Part shown: positions 1 to 7,514 of the stretch, piece after piece | Numbering within the stretch: position 1 is the stretch's first letter | How the letters are laid out: each line of letters opens with the position of its first letter | Origin: PALSA-612 sp035652235 | Lineage (GTDB): Bacteria > Actinomycetota > Thermoleophilia > Gaiellales > Gaiellaceae | Assembly: GCA_035652235.1 (NCBI GenBank) | Contig: DASREE010000048.1 | Coordinates: 44,900 to 108,899 of the forward strand | Length of the DNA: 64,000 bases | Direction: 5' to 3' | The notes under the pieces: generated by a model | The model's database searches: none | What the model was told of the DNA's origin: nothing | What the model saw: only the letters and a program-made list of their open reading frames with translations | Made by a program: the position numbers and the translations under genes

Positions 1-57
1 GAGACGGCGGACGATGGGCCCGCCCATGATCCCGGTGCCGAGGACGGCGACGCGCAC
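1..57 (-). CDS. Partial NAD-binding beta-hydroxyacid dehydrogenase, N-terminus only
   Basis: Only the first 19 codons lie in the window; the gene runs off the left edge. The GTG at 57-55 begins a peptide with the dinucleotide-binding motif VLGTGIMGGPI, typical of 3-hydroxyisobutyrate dehydrogenase and 6-phosphogluconate dehydrogenase-like enzymes (GxGxMGxP). The start is supported by a TAGGTT box (69-64 on the minus strand) exactly 6 bases before the GTG, the leaderless arrangement seen repeatedly here. It is divergent from folP. The substrate cannot be judged from this fragment; a ketopantoate-type reductase is possible but the MGxP form favours the beta-hydroxyacid family. Confidence 0.7.
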   Translation of the reverse strand, partial: MRVAVLGTGIMGGPIVRRL

Positions 58-137
58 GGCGAGAACCTACCGCCTGCGGCGCTCGCGCGGGCGCGAAGGG
101 GCAGCCGGCGGGGGGGTGCGGCGTCTACGCTGGCGGC

Positions 138-956
138 GTGCGAGCGCCGATCGAGGAACGCTTCCCGCCACCGTCCGTGATGGGCGTTGTCAACGTCACG
201 CCCGACTCGTTCTCGGACGGCGGCCGGAATCTGCGCCCGGCCGACGCGATCGCCTCGGCGCGGCGCATGCTGGCCGAGGGCGCGGCGATCGTCGACGTCG
301 GCGGCGAGTCGACGAGGCCGGGCTCGGAGGGCGTGGCCGAGCAGGAGGAGCTGCGGCGCGTGCTGCCCGTCCTCGAGGGGCTCGCGGGCGAGGCGCCCGT
401 GTCGATCGACACGTCGAAGGCCGCGGTGGCGCGCCGCGCGCTCGACCTGGGGGCGGAGCTCGTCAACGACGTGACCGCGCTGCGCGCCGACCCGGAGCTC
501 GCCGGCGTCGTCGCGGACGCGGGCGCGTACCTCTGCCTCGTGCACATGCGGGGCGAGCCGCGCACGATGCAGCTCGGCCCGCGCTACGACGACGTCGCCT
601 CGGAGGTGGCGGCGTTCCTCGAGGAGCGCCTCTCGTTCGCGGTCGCGCACGGCGTGGCGGAGGAGCGGATCTGCCTCGACCCGGGCATCGGCTTCGGCAA
701 GACGGTGGAGCAGAACTTCGAGCTCGTCCGTCGCCTCGGCGTGCTCGTCGCTCTCGGCCGCCCCGTGCTCGTCGGCTTCTCGCGCAAGAGCTCGCTCGGG
801 CGCCTGCTCGGCGACCCGCAGGCCACCACCGGGCCGCTCTCGGCCAGCCTGGCCGCGGCCGTGACGGCCTACGAGCGCGGCGCGACCATCCTGCGCGTGC
901 ACGACGTGCGCGAGACGGTCGAGGCGCTCGCCGTGGCGAAGGCGGTGCTCGCGTGA
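138..956 (+). CDS. folP: Dihydropteroate synthase
   Basis: Condenses 6-hydroxymethyl-dihydropterin pyrophosphate with p-aminobenzoate in cytoplasmic folate synthesis; target of sulfonamides. The 272-residue protein is of usual length and carries NVTPDSFSDGG at residues 19-29, GESTRPGS near 57, DPGIGFGKT near 181 and GFSRKS near 214, the conserved loops of the TIM barrel. The GTG start at 138 follows a TACGCT box (126-131) by 6 bases, so the message is probably leaderless. The stop overlaps the folB start by 4 bases (GTGA), placing it first in a tightly coupled folate operon. Confidence 0.96.
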   Translation: MRAPIEERFPPPSVMGVVNVTPDSFSDGGRNLRPADAIASARRMLAEGAAIVDVGGESTRPGSEGVAEQEELRRVLPVLEGLAGEAPVSIDTSKAAVARRALDLGAELVNDVTALRADPELAGVVADAGAYLCLVHMRGEPRTMQLGPRYDDVASEVAAFLEERLSFAVAHGVAEERICLDPGIGFGKTVEQNFELVRRLGVLVALGRPVLVGFSRKSSLGRLLGDPQATTGPLSASLAAAVTAYERGATILRVHDVRETVEALAVAKAVLA

Positions 957-1306
957 CCACGATCGAGCTCGCCGGCCTCGAGCTGTACGGCTACCACGGC
1001 GTGCTGGCGGAGGAGCGCCGGGACGGGCAGCCGTTCGTCTTCGACCTGCGCCTCGAGCTGGCGCCGGACGCGGGCGCCTCCGACGAGCTCGAGGACACCG
1101 TCGACTACCGCGAGCTGGCGGCGCTCGTGCGCGAGGTCTCGGACGCCCGCGCCTACCGTCTGCTGGAGGCGCTCGCCGGGGCGGTCGCCGACGCGCTCCT
1201 CGCCCGCTTCCCGATCGAGGCGGCGACCGTGCGCGTGTCCAAGCCCCGCGTCCGCCTCGAGCCGCCGGTCGCCTCCGCCTCGGTCACCGTCGAGCGGCGC
1301 CGGTGA
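953..1306 (+). CDS. folB: Dihydroneopterin aldolase
   Basis: Cleaves 7,8-dihydroneopterin to 6-hydroxymethyl-dihydropterin and glycolaldehyde. The 117-residue protein has the family's length and signatures: LYGYHGVLAEER near residue 11, the VDYRELAALV segment that lines the pterin pocket, and a C-terminal VSKPRVRL. I start it at the GTG overlapping the folP stop (GTGA); the open frame extends further upstream but only as an antiparallel artefact inside folP. Its stop overlaps the next gene's GTG in the same 4-base manner, implying translational coupling. Confidence 0.94.
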   Translation: MTTIELAGLELYGYHGVLAEERRDGQPFVFDLRLELAPDAGASDELEDTVDYRELAALVREVSDARAYRLLEALAGAVADALLARFPIEAATVRVSKPRVRLEPPVASASVTVERRR

Positions 1307-2070
1307 GCCGCGCGTTCGCGTTCGGCGACGTCCACGGCCACCTGGAGACGCTCGCCGCCCGGCTCGCAGAGGCGGGCCTCGTCGACCGCGACTGGCGCTG
1401 GTCGGGCGGGGACGCCGCCCTGTGGCTCGTCGGCGATCTCGCCGATCGCGGTCCCGCCGGCGCGGAGACGATCGCCTTCGTCATGCGGCTCGAGCGCGAG
1501 GCGGAGGCGGCCGGCGGAAGCGTCCGCTCGCTGCTCGGAAACCACGACCTGCTGCTGCTCGCGGTGGCGCGGTTCGGAGACCTGGAGACGGGCGGCCCGC
1601 GCGGCAGCGTGCGCGCCGACTGGCTCGCGAACGGCGGCCGCCTGCGCGACCTCGAGGCGCTCACCCCGGAGACGCTCGCCTGGCTCGCGCGCCGACCGGC
1701 GCTCGGCGCGCACGGGCGCACCCTCCTCGTCCACTGCGACTCGACGCTGTACCTGGAGCTGGGAGACGGGCTGGACGAGGTGAACGAGCGCGTCGCCGCG
1801 ACCCTCGCCGGGGACGATCCCGCCGCCTGGGCCGAGCTCGAGCAGCGCCTCTGGCGCCGGAACGAGCTGCGGGCAACCGACGAGGCGAGGCGGCTCGCCG
1901 CCCGCTTCGGGTGCGACCGGGTCGTGCACGGCCACACGCCGATCCCCTTCGTAACCGCAGCCAGGCCCGCCGACGTGACCGGGCCGCTCGTCTACGCCGA
2001 CGGCCTGTGCGTCAACGTCGACGGCGGCGTCTACGCGGGCGGCCCCGGCTTCGTCTGGCCCCTGCCGTGA
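1303..2070 (+). CDS. Calcineurin-like metallophosphoesterase inside the folate operon
   Basis: A 255-residue protein with the complete metallophosphoesterase set: FGDVHGH (residues 6-12), LVGDLADRGP near 46, LLGNHDLL near 79 and VVHGHTP near 205. These ligate two metals in the ApaH/PrpE/serine-threonine phosphatase superfamily. It overlaps folB upstream and folK downstream by 4 bases each, so it is made in step with two folate enzymes. That context suggests, but does not prove, that it removes phosphate or pyrophosphate from dihydroneopterin triphosphate, the step preceding FolB that often lacks an assigned enzyme. Alternatives are a diadenosine-tetraphosphatase or a general protein phosphatase. 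Confidence 0.88.
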   Translation: MSRAFAFGDVHGHLETLAARLAEAGLVDRDWRWSGGDAALWLVGDLADRGPAGAETIAFVMRLEREAEAAGGSVRSLLGNHDLLLLAVARFGDLETGGPRGSVRADWLANGGRLRDLEALTPETLAWLARRPALGAHGRTLLVHCDSTLYLELGDGLDEVNERVAATLAGDDPAAWAELEQRLWRRNELRATDEARRLAARFGCDRVVHGHTPIPFVTAARPADVTGPLVYADGLCVNVDGGVYAGGPGFVWPLP

Positions 2071-2525
2071 CGCGGGCGTACGTCGGCCTCGGCTCCAACC
2101 TCGGCGACCGCGAGCGCCTGCTGCGGCGCGCGGTCGAGCTGCTGGACGCGGCCGACGGGGTCGAGGTGGTCGCCGTCTCGTCCCTGCGGGAGACGGATCC
2201 GGTCGGCTTCGCCGAGCAGCCCCGCTTCCTGAACGCCGCCGCCGCCCTGGAGACGACGCTCGCGCCGCGCGCGCTCCTCGACCTCCTGCTCGCGGTGGAG
2301 CGGGAGCTCGGGAGGACGCGCGCGGGGCCTCGCTTCGGTCCGCGCACGATCGACCTCGACCTCCTCCTGCACGGCTCGGCCGTCGTCTGCGAGCCGGGGT
2401 TGACGGTGCCCCATCCGCGCCTGCACGAGCGCCGTTTCGCCCTCGAGCCGCTGGCCGAGCTCGACCCGCGCCTCGTCGTCCCCGGCCGCGGCCCGGTCGC
2501 GGACCTCCTGGCAGGGCTAGAATGA
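2067..2525 (+). CDS. folK: 2-amino-4-hydroxy-6-hydroxymethyldihydropteridine pyrophosphokinase
   Basis: Transfers pyrophosphate from ATP to 6-hydroxymethyl-dihydropterin, supplying the FolP substrate. The 152-residue product has YVGLGSNLGDR at its N-terminus, QPRFLNAAA in the middle, and the signature FGPRTIDLDLLL followed by VPHPRLHERRF, all conserved HPPK elements including the two acidic Mg2+ ligands (DLD). The GTG start overlaps the metallophosphoesterase stop (GTGA). It is the last recognised folate gene of the operon; the DUF2469 gene starts 6 bases after its stop. Confidence 0.95.
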   Translation: MTRAYVGLGSNLGDRERLLRRAVELLDAADGVEVVAVSSLRETDPVGFAEQPRFLNAAAALETTLAPRALLDLLLAVERELGRTRAGPRFGPRTIDLDLLLHGSAVVCEPGLTVPHPRLHERRFALEPLAELDPRLVVPGRGPVADLLAGLE

Positions 2526-2531
2526 GCCTGC

Positions 2532-2897
2532 ATGTCGCACCTCGACGAGCTCGACGAATACGAGGCCGAGCTCGAGCTCCGGCTCAAGAAGGAGTACGCG
2601 GCGGTGTTCGGCCTCTTCCGCTACTGCGTGCTCACGCAGGACTCGACCTACCTCTGCAACCGGCTCGACCTGAGCTACGTGCCCCAGCCGAGCTACCCCT
2701 TCTTCCACGTGAAGATGGAGGACGTCTGGGTGTGGGACAAGAACCGGCCGTCGCGGATGATCCCGCGCACCGAGGTGTACACGACGAGCGACGTGACGGT
2801 CGAGGAGCTCCGCAACGAGGGCGACGAGCCGCAGCTGACGCCCGAGGCGCTGGCCGAGCGGATCGGCGAGTCGCTGGCGACCGACGACGACGCCTGA
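2532..2897 (+). CDS. DUF2469 family protein
   Basis: A 121-residue acidic protein starting MSHLDELDEYEAELEL. It resembles DUF2469, a small actinobacterial family: an N-terminal 'EYE.ELELRLKKEY..VFGLF' helix, a beta-rich middle, and the hallmark VWVWDKNRPSR followed by a 'DVTVEEL' segment. No function is established that I can name. It lies 6 bases downstream of folK and is probably co-transcribed. The C-terminal 20 residues are acidic and likely disordered. No signal peptide or membrane segment is visible. Confidence 0.8.
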   Translation: MSHLDELDEYEAELELRLKKEYAAVFGLFRYCVLTQDSTYLCNRLDLSYVPQPSYPFFHVKMEDVWVWDKNRPSRMIPRTEVYTTSDVTVEELRNEGDEPQLTPEALAERIGESLATDDDA

Positions 2898-2922
2898 CCG
2901 GCCGGGCCCCGGCGCGCTCGCG

Positions 2923-3273
2923 TCAGGCGAGCTCGGCGGCGGCCTCCAGGAAGCGCTGCATCTGCTCGCCGATCCGGTCGCCCATCTGCACGCCGACGAC
3001 GCCGAAGTTGTCGACGATCAGCTGGGCGCGCGTGACCAGGCGCTGGAAGGCCTCGTCGCCGGCCAGCTCTCTCGCCCCGTCGCCCCGCAGCAGGAAGAAG
3101 CCGCCCAGGTCGCCGCCGTGCGGCTCAAGGAAGATCGCCTCCCAGGCCTCCAGCTTTCCCTCCTGCTGGTAGCGCGTCCACAGCTCCACCGCCTCGCCGA
3201 ACACGGCCGCCGCCTTCTGCTCGCGCCCGCGCACGGGGAAGCCGAAGCCGACGAAGAGTCCGTAGCCAGCCAT
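2923..3273 (-). CDS. Conserved small protein of unknown function
   Basis: A 116-residue protein starting MAGYGLFVGFGFPVRGREQK. The start ATG (3273-3271) is preceded by AAAGGAGCG on the minus strand, a good Shine-Dalgarno site at proper spacing, so upstream in-frame extension is not used. It is alpha/beta in composition with an EPHGGDLGGFFLLRGD segment and an RAQLIVDNFGVVG segment that look like conserved cores of an alpha+beta (dimeric ferredoxin-like) fold; I do not recognise a named family. It is convergent with the folate operon (25 bases between stops) and divergent from coaX. Confidence 0.75.
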   Translation of the reverse strand: MAGYGLFVGFGFPVRGREQKAAAVFGEAVELWTRYQQEGKLEAWEAIFLEPHGGDLGGFFLLRGDGARELAGDEAFQRLVTRAQLIVDNFGVVGVQMGDRIGEQMQRFLEAAAELA

Positions 3274-3328
3274 CCGCGCTCCTTTCCGAATCGGTTGGGA
3301 GCGGTGATTGTCGGTAGGCTCGCGGCCG

Positions 3329-4114
3329 ATGTCAACGCCGTCCGCGCGCGAGCCGAGGCTGCTGGCGATCGACGCCGGCAACACGCAGACGGTGTTCGGG
3401 CTGTACGAGGACGCGAGGCTCGTCGAGCACTGGCGGGTCGCGACCGAGGCGCAGCGGACGGGAGACGAGCTGGGCGCGCTCGTCGGCCGCTTCATCGACC
3501 TCGCCACGGTCGGCGGCGTCTGCCTCGCCTCGACGGTGCCGGCCCTCGTCCGCCAGTACGAGCTGTTCGCCGAGCGCTGGGCGAAGGCGCCGCTGCTCGT
3601 CCTCGGCCCGGGCGTGCGCACCGGCATTCCGATCCGCTACGACGACCCGCGCGAGGTCGGCCCCGACCGGATCGCGAACGCGGTGGCGGCCAAGGAGCGC
3701 TACGGCGCGCCCTGCATCGTCGTCGACTTCGGCACCTCGACGAACTTCGACGTCGTCTCGGTCGAGGGTGAGTACGTCGGCGGCGTGCTGGCGCCGGGCA
3801 TCGAGATCTCGATGGACGCGCTCTTCGCGCGGGCGGCACGGCTCGTCAAGGTCGACTTCGCCGAGCCGCCGTCCGTGATCGGCAAGACGACCGCGACCGC
3901 GCTCCAGTCCGGCCTGGTGTACGGCTTCGCGGGGCAGGTGGACGGCATCGTCGAGGCGATCAGGCGCGAGCTCGGGGCGGACGCACAGGCGATCGCGACC
4001 GGGGGCCTCGCCGACCTCATCTCGCCGCATTCGCGCACGATCGCCGCCGTCGACCCGCTGTTGACGCTGGAGGGCCTGCGCATCGTCTGGGAGCGGAACC
4101 GCTCGGACGTGTAG
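3329..4114 (+). CDS. coaX: Type III pantothenate kinase
   Basis: Phosphorylates pantothenate, the first step of coenzyme A synthesis, with the K+-dependent, feedback-insensitive CoaX fold. The 261-residue protein shows the acetate-kinase-like phosphate motifs LLAIDAGNTQTVFGLY (residues 11-26), GPDRIANAVAA near 111, VVDFGTSTNFDVV near 128 (catalytic Asp) and GGVLAPGI. I choose the ATG at 3329 over a TTG seven codons earlier because a TAGGCT box (3315-3320) sits 8 bases before it, which fits a leaderless message. It is followed convergently by dusB. Confidence 0.94.
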   Translation: MSTPSAREPRLLAIDAGNTQTVFGLYEDARLVEHWRVATEAQRTGDELGALVGRFIDLATVGGVCLASTVPALVRQYELFAERWAKAPLLVLGPGVRTGIPIRYDDPREVGPDRIANAVAAKERYGAPCIVVDFGTSTNFDVVSVEGEYVGGVLAPGIEISMDALFARAARLVKVDFAEPPSVIGKTTATALQSGLVYGFAGQVDGIVEAIRRELGADAQAIATGGLADLISPHSRTIAAVDPLLTLEGLRIVWERNRSDV

Positions 4115-4154
4115 CCGCTGCCACGGGTCGGCGCGGGTCCCGGCGTCGCTCGGG

Positions 4155-5216
4155 CTAGCCGCCGCCGTATGCAGACACCGGCAGCTCGAGCGTCGTGTCC
4201 GTCGCGCCGCGGGCCGCCGCCTCGTCCTCGAGCCGGCCGGCGAGCTCGTCCGCGCCCGGCGCGGCCGCGAGCAGCCGAGCGGCGACGGCCTCCGTCGAGC
4301 CGAGGCGCACGAGCTCCTGCGCGAACGGCTTCGGGAAGCGCCCGCGCCCGAGGTACCAGCCGTAGAACTTCTTCAGGAAGCCGGTCGCCCTCCGCTCCCC
4401 GAGCTCGCGCGCCGTCTCGCGCACGAAGTGCACGAGCTCGGCCGCCACCTCCGCGGCCGAGGGCTGCTCGTCGCCGCCGAGGAGCACCTCGCGCAGCACC
4501 CATGGGTTGCCCTGTGCGGCGCGGCCGACCATGACCGCGGCGGCGCCGGTCGTCTCCAACACCCGCTCCGCCTCGGCGCGCGAGGTGACGTCGCCGGAGG
4601 CGACGACCGGGACGGCGACCCGCTCGACGAGCTCCGCCGTCAGCGCGTGGTCGGCCCGGCCCGAGTACATCTGGCGGGCCGAGCGCGGGTGGAGGGTGAG
4701 GCTGCTCGCCCCCGCGTCGACGAGCCTCGGCCCGACGTCGAGGCAGGCGCGCGAGCCGTTCTCCAGCCCGCGCCGCAGCTTCACGCTCACCGGCACCTCG
4801 ACCGCGCTCGCGACCGCGTCGACGATCCGGCAGGCCCGCTCCGCGTCCTCGAGCAGCATCGCGCCGGCGCCTGTCTTCGTCACCTTCCGCACGGGGCAGC
4901 CGAAGTTGATGTCGACGATGTCGGCGCCCGCCGCCTCCACCAGCACGGCCGCCTCCGCCATAAGCGCGGGCTCGGAGCCGAAGATCTGGACGGCGAGGGG
5001 CCGCTCGTCGCTCGCGAGCCTGAGGTACCCGAGCGTGCGCTCGCTGCCGTGGTGGAGACCGGCGCAGCTGACCATCTCCGAGCAGACGAGCCCGGCGCCG
5101 AAGCGGCGGCCCTGGCGGCGGAAGGCCTGCACGCTGACGCCCGCCATCGGCGCGAGCACGAGGCGGGTTGCAACCTCGACGCTGCCGATCTTCCACGGGT
5201 CGAGAAGTCCCTGCAC
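4155..5216 (-). CDS. dusB: tRNA-dihydrouridine synthase (DusB/Nifr3 type)
   Basis: FMN-dependent reduction of specific uridines in tRNA D-loops. The 353-residue TIM-barrel protein contains VLAPMAGVSVQAFR (residues 20-33), VQIFGSEPALM, the flavin/tRNA-binding DINFGCPVRKVTKTGAG with the catalytic Cys near residue 105, SVKLRRG near 147 and the late VASGDVTSR and VMVGRAAQGNPW segments. The GTG start at 5216 is preceded by a TACATT box 10 bases upstream. It is transcribed divergently from greA. The C-terminus overlaps no neighbour; coaX ends 40 bases away. Confidence 0.93.
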   Translation of the reverse strand: MQGLLDPWKIGSVEVATRLVLAPMAGVSVQAFRRQGRRFGAGLVCSEMVSCAGLHHGSERTLGYLRLASDERPLAVQIFGSEPALMAEAAVLVEAAGADIVDINFGCPVRKVTKTGAGAMLLEDAERACRIVDAVASAVEVPVSVKLRRGLENGSRACLDVGPRLVDAGASSLTLHPRSARQMYSGRADHALTAELVERVAVPVVASGDVTSRAEAERVLETTGAAAVMVGRAAQGNPWVLREVLLGGDEQPSAAEVAAELVHFVRETARELGERRATGFLKKFYGWYLGRGRFPKPFAQELVRLGSTEAVAARLLAAAPGADELAGRLEDEAAARGATDTTLELPVSAYGGG

Positions 5217-5245
5217 AGGAGCGGAAAATGTAGCGCTGCCGCGTA

Positions 5246-5275
5246 TTGCGCGGCGCGAGCCTCGTACGCTACAAT
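5246..5275 (+). promoter_or_regulatory. Predicted sigma-A-type promoter of greA
   Basis: TTGCGC (5246-5251) and TACAAT (5270-5275) separated by 18 bases, in the short gap between dusB and greA and pointing at greA. It would give a leader of about 60 bases. The TACAAT hexamer is among the closest to the TATAAT consensus in the window. Confidence 0.65.
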
Positions 5276-5341
5276 CCCCGGCCGCGACGGCCGCGAAGTG
5301 CCGCGCGTTTTTTTGTCGAGGGCAGGAGAGGTAGAGAACAC
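5276..5341 (+). promoter_or_regulatory. greA leader with GC-rich stem potential and T7 tract
   Basis: The untranslated leader begins with a GC-rich stretch able to fold (CGGCC GCGAC GGCCG at about 5279-5293 and further CGCG pairings), then a run of seven T at 5308-5314, then a Shine-Dalgarno site GGAGAGG near 5325. A GC-rich stem followed by a U tract resembles a weak intrinsic terminator placed before the coding region. Confidence 0.4.
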
Positions 5342-5815
5342 GTGAAGGAAGTGATCCTGACGAAGGAGGGGTTCGAGAAGCTCCGGCAGGAGATCGAGTA
5401 CCTCTCGACCGAGAAGCGGCGCGAGGTGGCAGAGCGGATCCGCCACGCGCGCGAGTTCGGCGACATCGCCGAGAACTCGGAGTACGACGATGCGAAGAAC
5501 GAGCAGGCGATGCTCGAGCACCGCATCCTCACGCTCGAGGAGCGCCTCCGCTCGGCCCGCGTGATCTCGAAGAAGGACGTGGCCAAGGACGTCGTCTCGA
5601 TCGGCTCGACGGTGAGGCTGCGCGACCTCGACGCCAAGACGACGGTCGAGTACCGGATCGTCGGCTCGGCCGAGGCGAACCCGTCCGAGAACAAGCTGTC
5701 CAACGAGTCGCCGGTGGGGCGCGCGATCATCGGCAAGAAGAAGGGCGAGACGGTCGAGGTGAGCGCCCCGCGCGGCTCGCTCAAGTTCAAGATCCTCGAG
5801 ATCCGAGCAGCCTGA
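5342..5815 (+). CDS. greA: Transcription elongation factor GreA
   Basis: Rescues backtracked RNA polymerase by stimulating transcript cleavage. The 157-residue protein has the N-terminal coiled-coil (about residues 1-75) with LTKEGFEKLRQEIEYL and the tip acidic pair in GDIAENSEYDDAK (residues 40-52), and the C-terminal FKBP-like domain with SPVGRAIIGKKKGE. The GTG at 5342 is chosen because it follows GGAGAGG by a proper distance and gives the exact family length; the frame is open 32 codons further upstream but through the promoter. lysS follows after 66 bases. Confidence 0.96.
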   Translation: MKEVILTKEGFEKLRQEIEYLSTEKRREVAERIRHAREFGDIAENSEYDDAKNEQAMLEHRILTLEERLRSARVISKKDVAKDVVSIGSTVRLRDLDAKTTVEYRIVGSAEANPSENKLSNESPVGRAIIGKKKGETVEVSAPRGSLKFKILEIRAA

Positions 5816-5881
5816 CCCGCCCGGCGCCCGGCTCGGCCTCCGGGCCGGCGGCCGACCTCGGCTGCCGTAGACTCGGCGGCC

Positions 5882-7261
5882 ATGCCCGGACTGCCGAAGC
5901 GGTTTCCCGACCGTGACCAGGTCGCCGCGGTCCGCGCCGAGTCCGAGCGGCTCGAGCCGGGCGAGGAGGCGGGCGAGCGCCGGCGCCTGGCCGGCCGGGT
6001 GCTCGCGCGGCGCGACCTCGGCAAGCTCGTCTTCCTCGACCTCGTCGACCGCTCCGGCCGCATCCAGCTCCTCTGCCCCGCCGAGCGCGTCGGCGAGGTC
6101 GACGTCGACCTCGGCGACGTCGTCGGCGTCGAAGGGGTCCCGTCCCGGACCCGGCGCGGCGAGCCGTCGCTCACCGTCGAGCGGCTGACGCTGCTCGCCA
6201 AGAACCGGCGCCCTCTGCCCGACACCTTCCACGGGCTCAGGGACACGGAGGCGCGCTACCGCCAGCGCTACCTCGACCTGATCGTCAACGAGGACGTGCG
6301 CAGCGACTTCCTCGTCCGCTCCCGCCTCGTCTCCTCGATCCGCCGCCGGCTCGACGAGGCCGGATTCGTCGAGGTGGAGACGCCGATCCTCCAGCCTCGC
6401 TACGGCGGCGCCTTCGCCCAGCCGTTCGTGACGCACTTCAACGCGCTCGGCCGCGACATGTACCTGCGCATCGCGACCGAGCTGTACCTGAAGCGGCTGA
6501 TCGTCGGCGGCCTCGAGCGCGTGTACGAGATCGGCAAGGACTTCCGCAACGAGGGCCTGTCCTACAAGAGGAGCCCCGAGTTCACGATGCTCGAGTGGTA
6601 CGAGGCCTATGCCGACTACCGCGACACGATGGCCCGACTCGAGCAGCTGGTCGAGGGCGTGGCGCTCGACACGGTCGGCCGCACGACCGTCGGCTTCCGC
6701 GGCCACGACATCGACCTGGCGGCACCCTGGCGGCGCCTGCGCCTCGTCGACGCGCTCGCCGAGCACGGCCTGTGGTCGCGCGACGAGGCCGAGCTCCGCG
6801 CCCGGCTGGACGAGCGCGGCGTCGACACCTCGCAGGACCGCACGTGGGCGCAGCTCGTCGACAAGGCCGTGACCTCGTACGTCGAGCCGCGGCTGATCGA
6901 GCCGACCATCCTGTACGACTACCCGGTCGAGCTGTCGCCGTTCGCGCGCGCGACCGACGACGACCCGACCATCACCGAGCGCTTCGAGTACTACGTCGGC
7001 GGCATGGAGCTCGGCAACGCGTTCACGGAGCTGAACGACCCGGACGAGCAGGCGGAGCGGTTCGCCCAGCAGCAGGCGGAGGGGGCGGGAGGGAACGTGG
7101 AGGCGGAGCCCGGCGACCCGGACTACGTCGAGGCGCTCGCCTACGGCATGCCGCCGACCGGCGGGCTCGGCCTCGGCATCGACCGGCTGGCGATGGTCCT
7201 CACAGGCCGCGAGACGATCCGCGACGTGATCCTGTTCCCGACGCTGCGGGAGCGGGAGTAG
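5882..7261 (+). CDS. lysS: Lysyl-tRNA synthetase, class II
   Basis: Charges tRNA-Lys. The 459-residue protein is shorter than E. coli LysS (about 505), chiefly at the N-terminus and loops. It has the OB-fold anticodon domain (about 40-125), class II motif 1 around DEAGFVEVETPILQ (residue 155), motif 2 with KDFRNEGLS near 220 and motif 3 GLGLGIDRLAMVLTG near 430. The usual GGA[AR]PF loop appears as GGAFAQPF. ATG 5882 follows a TAGACT box (5868-5873) by 8 bases, so it is probably leaderless or nearly so. Confidence 0.95.
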   Translation: MPGLPKRFPDRDQVAAVRAESERLEPGEEAGERRRLAGRVLARRDLGKLVFLDLVDRSGRIQLLCPAERVGEVDVDLGDVVGVEGVPSRTRRGEPSLTVERLTLLAKNRRPLPDTFHGLRDTEARYRQRYLDLIVNEDVRSDFLVRSRLVSSIRRRLDEAGFVEVETPILQPRYGGAFAQPFVTHFNALGRDMYLRIATELYLKRLIVGGLERVYEIGKDFRNEGLSYKRSPEFTMLEWYEAYADYRDTMARLEQLVEGVALDTVGRTTVGFRGHDIDLAAPWRRLRLVDALAEHGLWSRDEAELRARLDERGVDTSQDRTWAQLVDKAVTSYVEPRLIEPTILYDYPVELSPFARATDDDPTITERFEYYVGGMELGNAFTELNDPDEQAERFAQQQAEGAGGNVEAEPGDPDYVEALAYGMPPTGGLGLGIDRLAMVLTGRETIRDVILFPTLRERE

Positions 7262-7385
7262 CGGCTCACCGGCCGTGACCGAGCGCAGGCGCCGCAGCCT
7301 CAGTCCGAGCGCGAGCCGTGCGAGCTCGGCCTCCAGCACGTTACGCTCGCGTTCGTCACCTCGCTCCCGGGGGCTGTCGGTGTCG
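7262..7385. other. Intergenic stretch after lysS without a supported gene
   Basis: A GTG at 7275 opens a frame continuous with the small ORF downstream, but its first 36 codons are almost all Ser/Arg with weak GC3, like an out-of-frame translation. A minus-strand frame reads ERNVLEAELARLALGL, but it has no stop of its own and continues antisense through lysS. I see no terminator or promoter that I can defend. Confidence 0.4.
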
Positions 7386-7514
7386 ATGATCTTCCTCTCG
7401 ATCGGGCTCGGCACGGCGATCTGGATGCTCGCGGGACTCGCGCTCGCGCTCGGCCGCATGTCCGCGTCCCGAGGCTCCACGGAGCGCTCGCGGCTGGCCG
7501 CCCTGCGCCGGTGA
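7386..7514 (+). CDS. Putative 42-residue single-pass membrane protein
   Basis: From ATG 7386 the frame encodes one hydrophobic helix (MIFLSIGLGTAIWMLAGLAL) followed by a short basic tail ending SRLAALRR. Third positions are nearly all G or C in this part, unlike the 36 codons before it, and the stop overlaps the GTG of the deacetylase gene by 4 bases, the same coupling seen between real genes here. These two facts favour a genuine small gene, possibly starting at GTG 7380. Function unknown. Confidence is limited by its size. Confidence 0.45.
   Translation: MIFLSIGLGTAIWMLAGLALALGRMSASRGSTERSRLAALRR

Noticed and set aside
7263..7385. Short minus-strand helix-like frame (VLEAELARLALGL) between lysS and the deacetylase
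   Set aside because: No stop of its own before running antisense into lysS, and no start or ribosome site that I could support.
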